From: Pseudomonadota bacterium
GTDB taxonomy: Bacteria; Pseudomonadota; Alphaproteobacteria; Sphingomonadales; Sphingomonadaceae
NCBI GenBank assembly: GCA_029550345.1
Contig: JAKPHK010000133.1
Coordinates: 1 to 48,898, forward strand
Length of the DNA: 48,898 nt
Reading direction: 5' to 3'
Position numbers and translations under genes: made by a program. A model generated the notes under the pieces. That model saw nothing but the letters and a program-made list of their open reading frames with translations. It was not told the origin of the DNA and did no database searches. Positions within the stretch are counted from its first letter, which is position 1; each line of letters begins with the position of its first letter. Positions 18,363 to 27,119 of this stretch are shown in pieces.

Positions 18363-19228
18363 TGAGCGAATCCTGGCATATCGGCGTGATCGGCGGTTCC
18401 GGCCTTGCGGCTGGGATCGAACTGGAAGCCGCACAAGAGATCGAGGTTGCAAGCCCCTTCGGGCTGCCCTCTGGCGCGATCACCACCGGCAGCATCGCGG
18501 GGGTGCGCTTCACCTTCCTGCCGCGCCATGGCCCCGGCCATGCAATCCCGCCCGGTGCGGTGAACTACCGCGCCAATATCGACGTACTGAAACGCTGCGG
18601 GGTGACCGATGTGGTCGCGGTTTCCGCGATCGGTTCGCTCAATCCGGCAATGATGCCGGGGCATTTCGTTGCGGTGGACCAGTTCATCGATCGCACCCAG
18701 GGGCGTGAGAACTCGTTCTTCGGGCCTGGCCTGGTTGGCCATGTCAGCCTGGCTGATCCGGTCTGCCCGAGGCTATTTTCTGGACTGGTCGATGCGATCG
18801 GCAAGGAAAAGGCCATGGTCCATCCCGGCGGCTGCTATGTCGCGATCGAAGGGCCGCAGTTTTCGACCCGGGCTGAAAGCCGACTCTATCAGGCATGGGG
18901 CGGGGACGTGATCGGCATGACCGCCATGCCCGAGGCCCGCCTCGCGCGGGAGGCGGAGCTGCCCTATGCCCTGATCGGCATGGTCACCGATTTCGACAGC
19001 TGGCGCGAAACGGATGAGGGCGTCGATGCGGCCGCCGTGCTGGAGGTGATGGCCCGCAACACCGGGCTGGCCCGTGCGGTGATCCGCCGCTTCGCCGCGC
19101 TGCTTCCGGCCCGGCGCTCGCCCAGCCCGATCGACCGCGCGCTGGACCACGCGGTGATGACCGCGCCGAGTGCACGTGACCCGGTGCTGGTCGCCAAGCT
19201 GGGTGCTATTGCAGGGCGCGTGCTGTGA
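18362..19228 (+). CDS. mtnP: S-methyl-5'-thioadenosine phosphorylase (PNP family)
   Basis: Phosphorolysis of methylthioadenosine to adenine and methylthioribose-1-phosphate, the methionine/purine salvage step. The 288 residues have IGVIGGSGLA at the N-terminus, FLPRHGPGHAIPP (phosphate site), AVSAIGSLNP, EGPQFSTRAES and GMTAMPEARLAREAELPYALIGMV. The TDFDSW motif keeps the two Asp residues linked to 6-aminopurine preference in MTAP, so the methylthioinosine variant is less likely but not excluded. The ATG at 18362 overlaps the TetR stop, and an earlier in-frame ATG at 18323 would lie inside the tetR gene. Confidence 0.88.
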   Translation: MSESWHIGVIGGSGLAAGIELEAAQEIEVASPFGLPSGAITTGSIAGVRFTFLPRHGPGHAIPPGAVNYRANIDVLKRCGVTDVVAVSAIGSLNPAMMPGHFVAVDQFIDRTQGRENSFFGPGLVGHVSLADPVCPRLFSGLVDAIGKEKAMVHPGGCYVAIEGPQFSTRAESRLYQAWGGDVIGMTAMPEARLAREAELPYALIGMVTDFDSWRETDEGVDAAAVLEVMARNTGLARAVIRRFAALLPARRSPSPIDRALDHAVMTAPSARDPVLVAKLGAIAGRVL

Positions 19229-19860
19229 TGGGCGATGGCATCGTCCTTTACGATTACTGGCGCTCGTCTGCGGCCTATCGGGTGCGGATCGCGCTGGGCC
19301 TCAAGGGGCTGAACTGGCACGCGGTGCCGATCGACCTTTCGCAGGGGCAACAGGGCGCGGCGGACTATCTGGCGCGCAATCCGCAGGGGCTGGTCCCGGC
19401 GCTGGAAATCGACGGCCAGCTGCTGACCCAGAGCCTTGCGATCATCGACTACCTTGACCGGACTCGCCCCGATCCGCCCCTGCTCTCGTCCGATCCGGCG
19501 CAGCGGGCCAGAACCCTGGCCCAGGCACTGGTGATTGCCGCCGATGTCCACCCGGTCCAGAATCTCAGGGTGATGAACCGCCTGAAGAGCCAGTTCGGGG
19601 CCGATCAGGACCAGGCGGTCGAATGGAACCGTCACTGGATCGCGCTGGGCTTTGCCACGCTTGAAGGGCAGGCGCCCGATCAGGGCCTGTTCGGCGGCGC
19701 ATCGCCCAATCTCGCCGATCTGTGCCTGGTTCCGCAGATGGCCAACGCCCGCCGTTTCGGGCTTGATCTGGCGCCCTATCCGCGGCTGGTGCGGATCGAC
19801 GCGGCGCTGCGGGAAATACCTGCCTTCGCCGCCGCTGCGCCTGAGGCGGTCAAAAACTGA
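19228..19860 (+). CDS. maiA: Maleylacetoacetate isomerase (zeta-class GST)
   Basis: Glutathione-dependent isomerization of maleylacetoacetate to fumarylacetoacetate in tyrosine/homogentisate breakdown. The 210 residues start MGDGIVLYDYWRSSAAYRVRIAL, where the SSxxxRVR segment carries the zeta-GST catalytic Ser. This is followed by the thioredoxin-like half (NPQGLVPALEIDG, QSLAIIDYLD) and a helical C-terminal half with NLADLCLVPQMANARRF. The ATG overlaps the mtnP stop (TGATG); a GTG one codon earlier is also possible. A fumarylacetoacetase-family gene lies just downstream. Confidence 0.9.
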   Translation: MGDGIVLYDYWRSSAAYRVRIALGLKGLNWHAVPIDLSQGQQGAADYLARNPQGLVPALEIDGQLLTQSLAIIDYLDRTRPDPPLLSSDPAQRARTLAQALVIAADVHPVQNLRVMNRLKSQFGADQDQAVEWNRHWIALGFATLEGQAPDQGLFGGASPNLADLCLVPQMANARRFGLDLAPYPRLVRIDAALREIPAFAAAAPEAVKN

Positions 19861-19896
19861 CTTTCGGCATTGCACCGCCCGTCACTTGTCCCTAGC

Positions 19897-19923
19897 GAAC
19901 TGGTTGCAAGAGGAACCGGTTGC
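19897..19923 (+). promoter_or_regulatory. Tandem palindromic repeats over the marR ribosome-binding site, possible operator
   Basis: Two copies of GAACYGGTTGC (19897-19907 and 19913-19923, 10 of 11 identical) start 16 bases apart. The second contains the exact 8-bp palindrome AACCGGTT (19914-19921). The repeats flank and overlap the SD sequence AGAGGA (19909-19914) and end one base before the marR ATG, as expected for an autoregulatory MarR site. Confidence 0.45.
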
Positions 19924-19924
19924 C

Positions 19925-20371
19925 ATGCCCGACAAGACTCGCCTGGCAGACTTTCTGCCCTACCTGCTTTCGGTGACTTCCAATGCGGTGAGTGACCGGA
20001 TCGCGGACGAATATCGCGCCCGTTTCGGCCTCAAGATTCCGGAATGGCGGGTCATGGCGGTGCTGGGCGATACCGGACCGCTGACCCAGCGCGAACTGGT
20101 CGGGGCGACGCGGATGGACAAGGTGGCGGTCAACCGCGCCTGCAAGGTGCTGGAAGAGCGCGGCCTGATCGCCCGCAGCCCGAACGAGCGGGACGGACGA
20201 TCGCACCACCTTGAGCTGACCGGGGCGGGCCGCGATGTCCATGGCGAGATCATGCCGATCGCGCTGGAAATGGAACGCAGACTGTTTGCACCGCTGGCCA
20301 CCAGCGAGCGGCAGGCATTCAAGGCGCTGCTGGCGCGGATCTACAAACAGGCTGCGGCCGAAGGAGAATGA
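19925..20371 (+). CDS. MarR-family transcriptional regulator
   Basis: Winged-helix regulator of 148 residues that probably binds as a dimer and responds to a small aromatic or organic ligand. Visible parts are an N-terminal dimerization helix (LADFLPYLLSVTSNAVSDRI), the recognition region (LTQRELVGATRMDKVAVNRACKVLEERGLI, about 60-89) and the wing (RSPNERDGRSHHLELT). The ATG at 19925 has AGAGGA 10 bases upstream; the frame is open further into maiA, but that would add an unrelated extension. Sitting between maiA and a fumarylacetoacetase-like gene, it likely controls this aromatic-catabolism pair. Confidence 0.9.
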   Translation: MPDKTRLADFLPYLLSVTSNAVSDRIADEYRARFGLKIPEWRVMAVLGDTGPLTQRELVGATRMDKVAVNRACKVLEERGLIARSPNERDGRSHHLELTGAGRDVHGEIMPIALEMERRLFAPLATSERQAFKALLARIYKQAAAEGE

Positions 20372-20375
20372 CCGA

Positions 20376-21383
20376 ATGAAGCTCGCCTCGCTTCCGATAG
20401 GCCGCGATGGCCGGCTGGTGGTGGTCTCGCATGACCTGGCCTGGTACGCCCCGGCCGACCATCTGGTGCCGACCCTGCAGGCCGCGCTGGACGATTGGGA
20501 TCGTCACGAGCCCACGCTGCGGGCGCTGGCCACCGATCTGGAATATGGCTCAATCCCGCGCGAACGGTTCCACGAACGCCGCGTGACCGCGCCGCTGCCA
20601 CGTGCCTATCAGTGGGCAGATGGCTCGGCCTACGTCAACCATGTCGAACTGGTTCGCAAGGCGCGCGGGGCGGAATTGCCGGACAGCTTCTGGCACGATC
20701 CGCTGATGTATCAGGGCGGCAGCGACGATCTGCGCGGCCCGCGTGAGCCGATCACGCTGGCTGACGAAGCCTGGGGCTGCGACATGGAGGCGGAGATCTG
20801 CGTGATCACCGGCGATGTTCCGCAGGGCGTTACAGCGGCTGAGGCGCTGGACTACGTCCGCCTCGTCGGCCTGGTCAACGACGTGTCGCTGCGGGGCCTT
20901 ATCCCCGGCGAGCTGGCCAAGGGCTTCGGCTTTGTCCAGTCGAAACCGGCCAGCCATTTCTCGCCGGTTTTCGTCACGCCGGACGCGCTTGGCGATGCCT
21001 GGATCGGGGGACGGCTGCATGGGGTTCTGGCAGTCGATCTCAATGACAAGCCGTTCGGCCGGGCCGAGGCAGCGGAAGAATGCACCTTCGATTTCGGCAC
21101 ACTGATCGCGCATCTGGCCAAGACCCGCCGGATCGGCGCGGGATCGATCATCGGATCGGGCACCGTATCCAACCGCGATAGCGATGGATCGCCGGGGCGG
21201 CCCTGCAGCGAGGGCGGTCGCGGATATTCGTGCATTGCCGAACAGCGGATGGTTGAAACAATCGCCACCGGCGCGGCAACGACCCCGTTCCTGCGCTATG
21301 GCGACACCGTGCGGATCGAGATGAAGGATGCCCACGGACGGTCGGTCTTCGGCGCGATCGAAAACACCGTAGTCAAAGCCTGA
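20376..21383 (+). CDS. Fumarylacetoacetate hydrolase family protein
   Basis: Metal-dependent C-C hydrolase; with maiA next to it, the likely reaction is fumarylacetoacetate to fumarate and acetoacetate. The 335 residues contain the metal ligands E138 and E140 (DMEAEICV) and D169 (VGLVNDVS), the Lys-Pro substrate segment SKPASHFSP, and GSGTVSNRDSDG followed by GRGYSCIAEQRMVE. It is shorter than eukaryotic FAH (about 420) but matches a common bacterial two-domain form. It starts 4 bases after marR. Another acylpyruvate-type substrate is possible. No homogentisate dioxygenase is in the window. Confidence 0.85.
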   Translation: MKLASLPIGRDGRLVVVSHDLAWYAPADHLVPTLQAALDDWDRHEPTLRALATDLEYGSIPRERFHERRVTAPLPRAYQWADGSAYVNHVELVRKARGAELPDSFWHDPLMYQGGSDDLRGPREPITLADEAWGCDMEAEICVITGDVPQGVTAAEALDYVRLVGLVNDVSLRGLIPGELAKGFGFVQSKPASHFSPVFVTPDALGDAWIGGRLHGVLAVDLNDKPFGRAEAAEECTFDFGTLIAHLAKTRRIGAGSIIGSGTVSNRDSDGSPGRPCSEGGRGYSCIAEQRMVETIATGAATTPFLRYGDTVRIEMKDAHGRSVFGAIENTVVKA

Positions 21384-21392
21384 AACGGCATA

Positions 21393-21420
21393 CCGGGCCG
21401 AACGTTTCCGTCCGGCCCGG
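21393..21420. terminator. Hairpin between the converging fumarylacetoacetase-like and tadC genes
   Basis: Perfect 8-bp GC stem (CCGGGCCG, 21393-21400, with CGGCCCGG, 21413-21420) and a 12-base loop that can add a further ACG/CGT pairing. There is no T-run on either strand, so termination is inferred from its place between converging genes. Confidence 0.45.
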
Positions 21421-21455
21421 CCTTGTCTGGTTCCTCTGCCGCTCTGCGGTGCCGA

Positions 21456-22478
21456 TCAGCCAGTGCCGCTCTTGGCCGGACCGTCTTGCGAGAAGGCGTC
21501 GGCGATCGAGCAGGCCGCCGGACCAAGGATCACGACGAACAGCACCGGCAGAATGAACAGGATCAGCGGCACGGTCATGATCGCGGGCAGGCGCGCGGCC
21601 TTTTCTTCGGCGCGCATCATGCGCTCGTTGCGGAATTCGGCCGAGAGCACGCGCAGTGCCGAAGCCAGCGGCGTACCATAGCGTTCGGTCTGGACCATGG
21701 TGGTGGTCACGCCCTTCACTGCTTCCAGCTTGACGCGGTAGGCAAGGTTTTCGAAGGCTTGGCGCCGTTCGCTGAGAAACGACAGTTCGATCGCGGTAAG
21801 CGCGAATTCATCGCCCAGTTCCGGATAGGCCCGGCCCAGTTCGCGGGCCACGCGGTTGAAGGCCGCATCGACAGTCAGACCGGCTTCCGCGCAGATCACC
21901 AACAGGTCGAGCGCATCGGGAAGGCCCTTGCGGATCAGGTCGGTACGCTTGGAAATCAGGTTATGGATGTATATTTCCGGACCCTTGTAGCCAATTCCGA
22001 TCGCTGCGGCGAAACCCATCAGGCGCTTCATCGAACCCCAATCGGGGAAGTAATTGATGCCATAGATCACCAAGGCGGCGATCCCGCCCAGCACGATCGG
22101 AAGCACCGCCCGGGCAAAGACCACGACGATTGCCAGTTCCTTGCGGCGGATGCCGGCCTGGGCCAGCTTTTGCTGGATCGTTTCAAGCTGGCTTTGCTGC
22201 AGCACCTTCAGCGAGGACAGCGTGTCCTTCATCTTGTCGGTGGTTTCGGTCTTGCGAACCAGGCTGGCGCGTTTTTTCGCGCTCTGGGTCACGATCCCGG
22301 CCTTGAGCTGCTCGCGCCGCTCGTTGAGCGCCTTGACGCGCTTCTGCATGGGATCGCGGATCGTGATCGCGGTGTAGATCGCGAACATCACGGCCATGGC
22401 GGCAAGGCCGGCCAGCACCGTGCCGATCCAGATGACGTCAAAGCCGAGAAGTGTCGGTCCGGGCGGGGTGTTCAACAT
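21456..22478 (-). CDS. tadC: Tad pilus inner-membrane platform protein TadC
   Basis: One of the two T2SS-F-type platform proteins on which the Flp pilus is assembled and moved. The 340 residues have an N-terminal helix (about 13-40), a charged linker, two mid helices (LAIVVVFARAVLPIVLGGIAALVIYGI), the conserved T2SSF domain (about 180-310, with DALDLLVICAEAGLTVDAAFNRVARE and RYGTPLASALRVLS) and a last helix (LPAIMTVPLILFILPVLFVVIL). It is the last gene of the minus-strand cpa operon, 19 bases after tadB. Confidence 0.93.
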   Translation of the reverse strand: MLNTPPGPTLLGFDVIWIGTVLAGLAAMAVMFAIYTAITIRDPMQKRVKALNERREQLKAGIVTQSAKKRASLVRKTETTDKMKDTLSSLKVLQQSQLETIQQKLAQAGIRRKELAIVVVFARAVLPIVLGGIAALVIYGINYFPDWGSMKRLMGFAAAIGIGYKGPEIYIHNLISKRTDLIRKGLPDALDLLVICAEAGLTVDAAFNRVARELGRAYPELGDEFALTAIELSFLSERRQAFENLAYRVKLEAVKGVTTTMVQTERYGTPLASALRVLSAEFRNERMMRAEEKAARLPAIMTVPLILFILPVLFVVILGPAACSIADAFSQDGPAKSGTG

Positions 22479-22497
22479 GGGTCCTACTTTCCCTCGC

Positions 22498-23469
22498 TCA
22501 GATTTCGAAGCTGACCATCTTGGCCATGATGAAGCCGCCGATGCTCATCCACACCAGGCCGCCAAGGCCGGTAACGATCAGACGGTCGTCGGTGAAAAAG
22601 CCGCCCAGGTATCCTGGGCTGACCCAGTAGATCATGGTAAAGACGGCGAACGGCAGTGAGCCGACGATATAGGCCGAGGCCTTGGATTCAGAGCTCATTG
22701 CCCTGATCTTGAGCTTCATCTGGGCGCGCTTGCGCAGCACGTCGGCCAGGTTTGACAGGGTTTCCGCCAGGTTGCCCCCGGTTTCACGCTGGATCGCCAG
22801 GGTGATGCAGAAGAAGCTGAATTCCGCCATATTAAGGCGATCGGCGGTTTCCTGGAGGGCATCCTCCATTGGCTTGCCGATCTTGATGCGTTCGGTGATC
22901 AGCTTGAATTCCTCGCCCACGGGACCGGGAACTTCGGTGGCGACAACCCCCAGGGTTTCGGTCACCGGAAGACCGGAACGCAGACCGCGGACCAGCAATT
23001 CGATCGCATCGGGGAACTTGGTGGTGAAGCTGTTGGTACGCTTCTTGATGAAATAGCCGACAACCATGTGCGGCAGACCCGCACCGACCAGCAGGCCGAT
23101 CCCAAGCGAAAGCGCAGCGGCGCCGGTCTTGAGGAACAGGATGACGGTGACCGCCATGGCCAGACCGGCCGAGGCATAGGCGTATTGCGACAAGGTCCAG
23201 CCCTTGCCGGTCCGGTGCAGGCGCATAGCCAGCGCCACGATCCGGCTTTCGGACCCGGCGATCTGGTGCATCTTGGGCTTGCGCGCGGCGACAGCCTTCT
23301 TGAGCTGGGCCTCCACCTTGTCGGCGGTGCTTTCGCTGTGGCGATAGCGCACGGCCTGAAGGCGGCGGGTGCCTTCCTTCGCGGGAGAGGGCCCGGAGAA
23401 GGCCAGATAGCCCAGGACCATGAAACTCATCAGGCCCACGGCAATCAGCAGGAGCTGAACTATGCTCAT
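22498..23469 (-). CDS. tadB: Tad pilus inner-membrane platform protein TadB
   Basis: Second T2SS-F platform protein, partner of TadC. The 323 residues have an N-terminal helix (LLLIAVGLMSFMVLGYLAFSG), a basic linker, two mid helices (about 90-140), the T2SSF domain with DAIELLVRGLRSGLPVTETLGVV and CITLAIQRETGGNLAETLSNLADVLR, and a C-terminal helix pair. Upstream lies a 63-base gap to cpaE; in most Tad loci the cpaF ATPase gene fills that position. Confidence 0.93.
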   Translation of the reverse strand: MSIVQLLLIAVGLMSFMVLGYLAFSGPSPAKEGTRRLQAVRYRHSESTADKVEAQLKKAVAARKPKMHQIAGSESRIVALAMRLHRTGKGWTLSQYAYASAGLAMAVTVILFLKTGAAALSLGIGLLVGAGLPHMVVGYFIKKRTNSFTTKFPDAIELLVRGLRSGLPVTETLGVVATEVPGPVGEEFKLITERIKIGKPMEDALQETADRLNMAEFSFFCITLAIQRETGGNLAETLSNLADVLRKRAQMKLKIRAMSSESKASAYIVGSLPFAVFTMIYWVSPGYLGGFFTDDRLIVTGLGGLVWMSIGGFIMAKMVSFEI

Positions 23470-23532
23470 CGCTGGCTTACACCTTCCTTCTCGGCCGGGC
23501 CGCGCGCGGGCGGCACCGGGCCGTGTTTCTTA

Positions 23533-24834
23533 TCAGGCCTTGGCCGTGGCCGGCTGCTTGGCGCCGTCCTGACCCTTCGGCTTTTTCGAGAGCATACCCT
23601 TGAGATCGAGCTTGCCGAGCAGCGAAGCCTTGGTCTTGATCTTGTCGTCGATGATCTCGCCTTCGCCGACGCCCATGATCGACTTTGCGATGTCGCGGAT
23701 CGCAACCCCGGCCCGGGCCGTGCGGTTGGCATCGGCAAAGGTCTGACCCAGCTTGGCGGCGTTGGTTGCGGCCTTGAGGTCATAGGGGATCGTGTAGTTG
23801 ATCTTGCGTTCGATCGAGGCTTCGAAATCGGCCTTGCTGATTTCGGCCGTGCCCGACTGAACCTTGTTGGCGATCACGATCGGCTGAATGTGGGCAGCGT
23901 TGGTCTTGAGCCAGGACAGGATCCGGATCGCATCGCGCGCCGATGCCAGGGTCATCTCCACCACGATCAGCGCGACGTTCACGTCGGAGAGCAGGTGCGG
24001 GAAGTTGATCAGCATGTTGCGCGGCAGGTCGATCAGGGTCATTTCGAACGCCTGGCGGAACTCTTCTTCCAGCTGCACGAAGGCCGAACCGTCGGTCATC
24101 AGCGGCTGGTTCATCGGCGCTTCGGCCGAAAGGATCGCCAGATTGTCATTCGCCCGGATCATCGCCCGCTCGATGAACAGTCCGTCGATCCGGCCCGGGT
24201 TCTCGATCGCGTCGGTCAGGCCGCGGCCCGGTTCGAGGTCGAGCGCCAGCGCGCCGGTGCCGAAGTGGACATCCAGATCGAGCAGGGCGGTCGGCATCTT
24301 TTCATCAGCGCTGAACAGCCAGGCCAGCGAAGTGGCGATGGTCGAGGCACCGACCCCGCCGCGCGTGCCGATCACCGCGGTGGAGATGTGGCGCTTGGCC
24401 ACCGACGGATCGTGCTGCTTGGGCGAAGCGAAGACCGCCTGGGCGTTGCCCAGGGCATCGCGCACCTGACCAGGCGAAAGCGGCTTGAGCAGGTAATCGT
24501 GGATCCCGCTGGCCAGCAGATCGCGATAGAGGCGCACGTCGTTGACCTGGCCGACCGCGATCACAACCGTGCCGGGTTCGCAGACTTCCGCCAGAGCGTT
24601 GATATCACTCAGCGGGTCGCCGCTTTCCGACAGATCGACCATCAGGATGTTGGGGCTGGCCGAGATCGACAGCGACTGGACCGCATTGCGCAGACCGCCC
24701 TTGTTGCACTTTTCGGGCTGCCAGCCCATTTCGATCACGACGGGGCGCAGAACGTCCAGCGCGGCATCATCGCAGATGAAGGCGTTGAAGGCGTCGCGGT
24801 TGCCGGGTGCGCCGGGTTTCCATGGAGCGTTCAT
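23533..24834 (-). CDS. cpaE: Tad pilus localization protein CpaE/TadZ
   Basis: Cytoplasmic protein that positions the Tad machine, usually at a cell pole. The 433 residues have an atypical receiver-like N-terminal domain (about 15-140, NILMVDLSESGDPLSD, GIHDYLLKPLSPGQ) and a MinD/ParA-like ATPase domain from about 150. The Walker A region is RGGVGAST (158-165), with Arg where MinD has the signature Lys, a known trait of TadZ proteins. It lies 4 bases after cpaD in the same operon. Confidence 0.93.
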   Translation of the reverse strand: MNAPWKPGAPGNRDAFNAFICDDAALDVLRPVVIEMGWQPEKCNKGGLRNAVQSLSISASPNILMVDLSESGDPLSDINALAEVCEPGTVVIAVGQVNDVRLYRDLLASGIHDYLLKPLSPGQVRDALGNAQAVFASPKQHDPSVAKRHISTAVIGTRGGVGASTIATSLAWLFSADEKMPTALLDLDVHFGTGALALDLEPGRGLTDAIENPGRIDGLFIERAMIRANDNLAILSAEAPMNQPLMTDGSAFVQLEEEFRQAFEMTLIDLPRNMLINFPHLLSDVNVALIVVEMTLASARDAIRILSWLKTNAAHIQPIVIANKVQSGTAEISKADFEASIERKINYTIPYDLKAATNAAKLGQTFADANRTARAGVAIRDIAKSIMGVGEGEIIDDKIKTKASLLGKLDLKGMLSKKPKGQDGAKQPATAKA

Positions 24835-24838
24835 GTGC

Positions 24839-25498
24839 TTACTTCCCCGTCTGAGTGGACTGGTTGGAAAGGCCCTTTTCGCCGGTCGGCGGGGCTTCGC
24901 GGTAGGAGTCGATCGCCTTGGTGCCGCTCATGACCGTGGTCGATCCCTTGCCGGTGGCGCCCTTCAGCAGGTGTTCGGGATCGGCAACCATCGCTGCGAG
25001 GTTCGCGTTGTTGGCGCAGCCGTAATTGCTGCTGGTGGCATTGCCCAGGTTGGCCGAGCTCTTGGCGGACCAGTCCGGGCAACCCGGAACAGCGGCGGTC
25101 GAACGGGTCACCACCACCCGAACCGTGCCGGGATTGACATAGCCTGGCGTGACCGGGGCTTCATCGCCCACAATCATGCCGTACCGTCCGGCCACGCCCT
25201 GGATTGCGGCATGGGTCGCGCCGCTTTTCAGCGGATCGTCGATCGTGATCCGATCGCCATAGCGCAGGTCCATCGCTTCGAACCAGCCGGCCAGGCGGCG
25301 CTGTTCGGGGATCGAGACCCCGCCCGGTCCGGCGACGATATCGAGCGTGTAGTTGGTGCGTGCAACCACCGGCTGGTGGATGCTTTCGAGCGAGCGGTTG
25401 CTCGGCATCCCGCCGCAGCCACCCAGAACGAGAACGAGCGAAGCCGAGAGGGCCGAGGCCAGCGTCTTCTTGGAGATACGATTACGCATGGGGTTCAC
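24839..25498 (-). CDS. cpaD: Pilus assembly lipoprotein CpaD
   Basis: Outer-membrane-associated lipoprotein that helps the CpaC secretin. The 219 residues have a basic N-terminus, a hydrophobic stretch and a lipobox ending at C28 (VLGGC). The body contains NYTLDIVAGPGGVSIPEQRRLAGWFEAMD and the CpaD pattern CANNANLAAMVADPEHLLKG, ending in a Ser/Gln/Thr tail. The gene follows cpaC by 5 bases. ATG codons at residues 1 and 4 are both possible starts. Confidence 0.92.
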   Translation of the reverse strand: MNPMRNRISKKTLASALSASLVLVLGGCGGMPSNRSLESIHQPVVARTNYTLDIVAGPGGVSIPEQRRLAGWFEAMDLRYGDRITIDDPLKSGATHAAIQGVAGRYGMIVGDEAPVTPGYVNPGTVRVVVTRSTAAVPGCPDWSAKSSANLGNATSSNYGCANNANLAAMVADPEHLLKGATGKGSTTVMSGTKAIDSYREAPPTGEKGLSNQSTQTGK

Positions 25499-25503
25499 CT
25501 CTC

Positions 25504-27117
25504 TCAGTTCAGGTCGAAGCCAGGGGTCGCACCGCTGGCGTCAGCGGTACGGTTGCCCTTCTTCTTGCTCTTCTTGTCGCCACCCGATGGGTTCGGGTTC
25601 TGGAGCCGTGCGGGCACGTCGAGATCGCCGACCTTGGGCGGCTGGCCGCCCTGATCCGGCGCGGCGCTCGGCATCGGGCGCGATCCGCCCGACTGGCCGG
25701 AGTTTTCCATGTTGCCGAAGATCTGCTGGGCAGCGTTCGGATTGCGGAAACCGTCGGTCGGCAGCTTGATCTCATCGGCGTTGACCGGCTTGACCAGATA
25801 CGGGGTGACGACGATCACCAGTTCGGTTTCGCCCTTCTTGAAGCTGGTCGATTTGAACAGCGCGCCAATGATCGGAAGATCACCCGCACCGGGCAGCTTC
25901 TTGATCGTGTTCTGGGCGCTGTTGCTCATCAGGCCGGCGATCATCATCGACTGGCCCGAACCCAGCTCAACTGTGGTTTCGGTACGGCGCACAGTGAGCG
26001 CCGGAACCTGGAAGCCGTTGACGGTGATCGCACCCTGGCTCGACAGTTCCGAAACTTCCGGGCGGACCCGCATCGAAATCCGTCCGTTGGAAAGCACGGT
26101 CGGTGTGTAGCTCAGACTGACCCCGAAGCGCTTGTATTCGATCGAGGTGGTGCCCAGACCCTGGCTGATCGGGATCGGATATTCACCGCCGGCCAGAAAG
26201 TCTGCCGTTTCACCCGAGAGGGCGGTCAGGTTCGGTTCCGAAAGCGTCGAAACCAGACCGAGCGATTCGCCCAGATCCAGCGCGCCCAGCACGTTAAGCC
26301 CGGCGATGTTGCCCATCCCGGCCAGCGTGCTGCCGGTGGCTACCGGGGTGATCACGGTGGTGCCGGCTGATCCGGTGGTGCCGGTGGCCATGCTGGTCCC
26401 GTTCGGGGCATACTGCGGCGCAAAGGCACGGCCCTGGCCGAAGTTGACGCGAAACCCGTTGGTTGAATCAGCCGTCTGCCAGTTCATCCCGATGTCGCGC
26501 ACCAGCGTGCGGCTGACTTCGGCGAACTTCACGCGCAGGTTGACCTGCAACGGGGTGGCCGTCTTCAGGCGGGTGATGACGTTGGCTTCCTTGCCGACGA
26601 AGGCTTGAACCAGGCGCTGCGCCTCTGCCGCGTCTTCCGGTGCGGCGACGGTACCGGTCAGCAGGAAGGTGTTGGTGCCCATGGTCGAAACCGTCACCTG
26701 GGCATCGGGCATCGCCATCCGCAGCATCTGATCGACGCTGTCGATGTTTGATCCGACCCGGATGTTGGCCGACCAGATCACGTGCCCGGCAGCGTCGCTG
26801 GCATATACCGTGGTCTCACCACCGGACTTGCCGAAGACATAGAGCTGGCGGTTCGACTTGACCTGCACGTCGGCGACCTTTTCGTCGGCGACGAAGACGT
26901 CGGTCATCACTCCGCCGACGGTGACCAGCTGGCCGCGACCGATCGAAAGAACGATGTCGTTGGCGGGGCGGCTCACCGACTGGGCCTTGGCCTGTTCGGC
27001 CGGGACCAGGGCGAAGGGAGCAACCGCGCAGGCGGCAGTCATCATGGTAAGGGCAAGGCGGTTCATCGTTCTGCCTTTCTTGGCGTCAACGTGGGCGTTC
27101 GATTGGATGCTCGGCAT
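25504..27117 (-). CDS. cpaC: Tad pilus secretin CpaC/RcpA
   Basis: Outer-membrane secretin channel for the Flp pilus. It has a signal peptide (MNRLALTMMTAACAVAPFALVPAEQAKAQ region), an N-terminal pilus-assembly domain (VGGVMTDVFVADEKVADVQV), a BON-like part, and a C-terminal secretin domain with VPALTVRRTETTVELGSGQSM, GLMSNSAQNTIKKLPGAGDLPIIGALF and ELVIVVTPYLVKPV. The disordered Pro/Gly/Lys-rich tail follows. The start at 27117 is chosen because GGAGG lies 9 bases upstream; a start at 27066 would place the signal peptide at the very N-terminus and is a fair alternative (520 instead of 537 residues). Confidence 0.92.
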   Translation of the reverse strand: MPSIQSNAHVDAKKGRTMNRLALTMMTAACAVAPFALVPAEQAKAQSVSRPANDIVLSIGRGQLVTVGGVMTDVFVADEKVADVQVKSNRQLYVFGKSGGETTVYASDAAGHVIWSANIRVGSNIDSVDQMLRMAMPDAQVTVSTMGTNTFLLTGTVAAPEDAAEAQRLVQAFVGKEANVITRLKTATPLQVNLRVKFAEVSRTLVRDIGMNWQTADSTNGFRVNFGQGRAFAPQYAPNGTSMATGTTGSAGTTVITPVATGSTLAGMGNIAGLNVLGALDLGESLGLVSTLSEPNLTALSGETADFLAGGEYPIPISQGLGTTSIEYKRFGVSLSYTPTVLSNGRISMRVRPEVSELSSQGAITVNGFQVPALTVRRTETTVELGSGQSMMIAGLMSNSAQNTIKKLPGAGDLPIIGALFKSTSFKKGETELVIVVTPYLVKPVNADEIKLPTDGFRNPNAAQQIFGNMENSGQSGGSRPMPSAAPDQGGQPPKVGDLDVPARLQNPNPSGGDKKSKKKGNRTADASGATPGFDLN

Positions 27118-27119
27118 TT

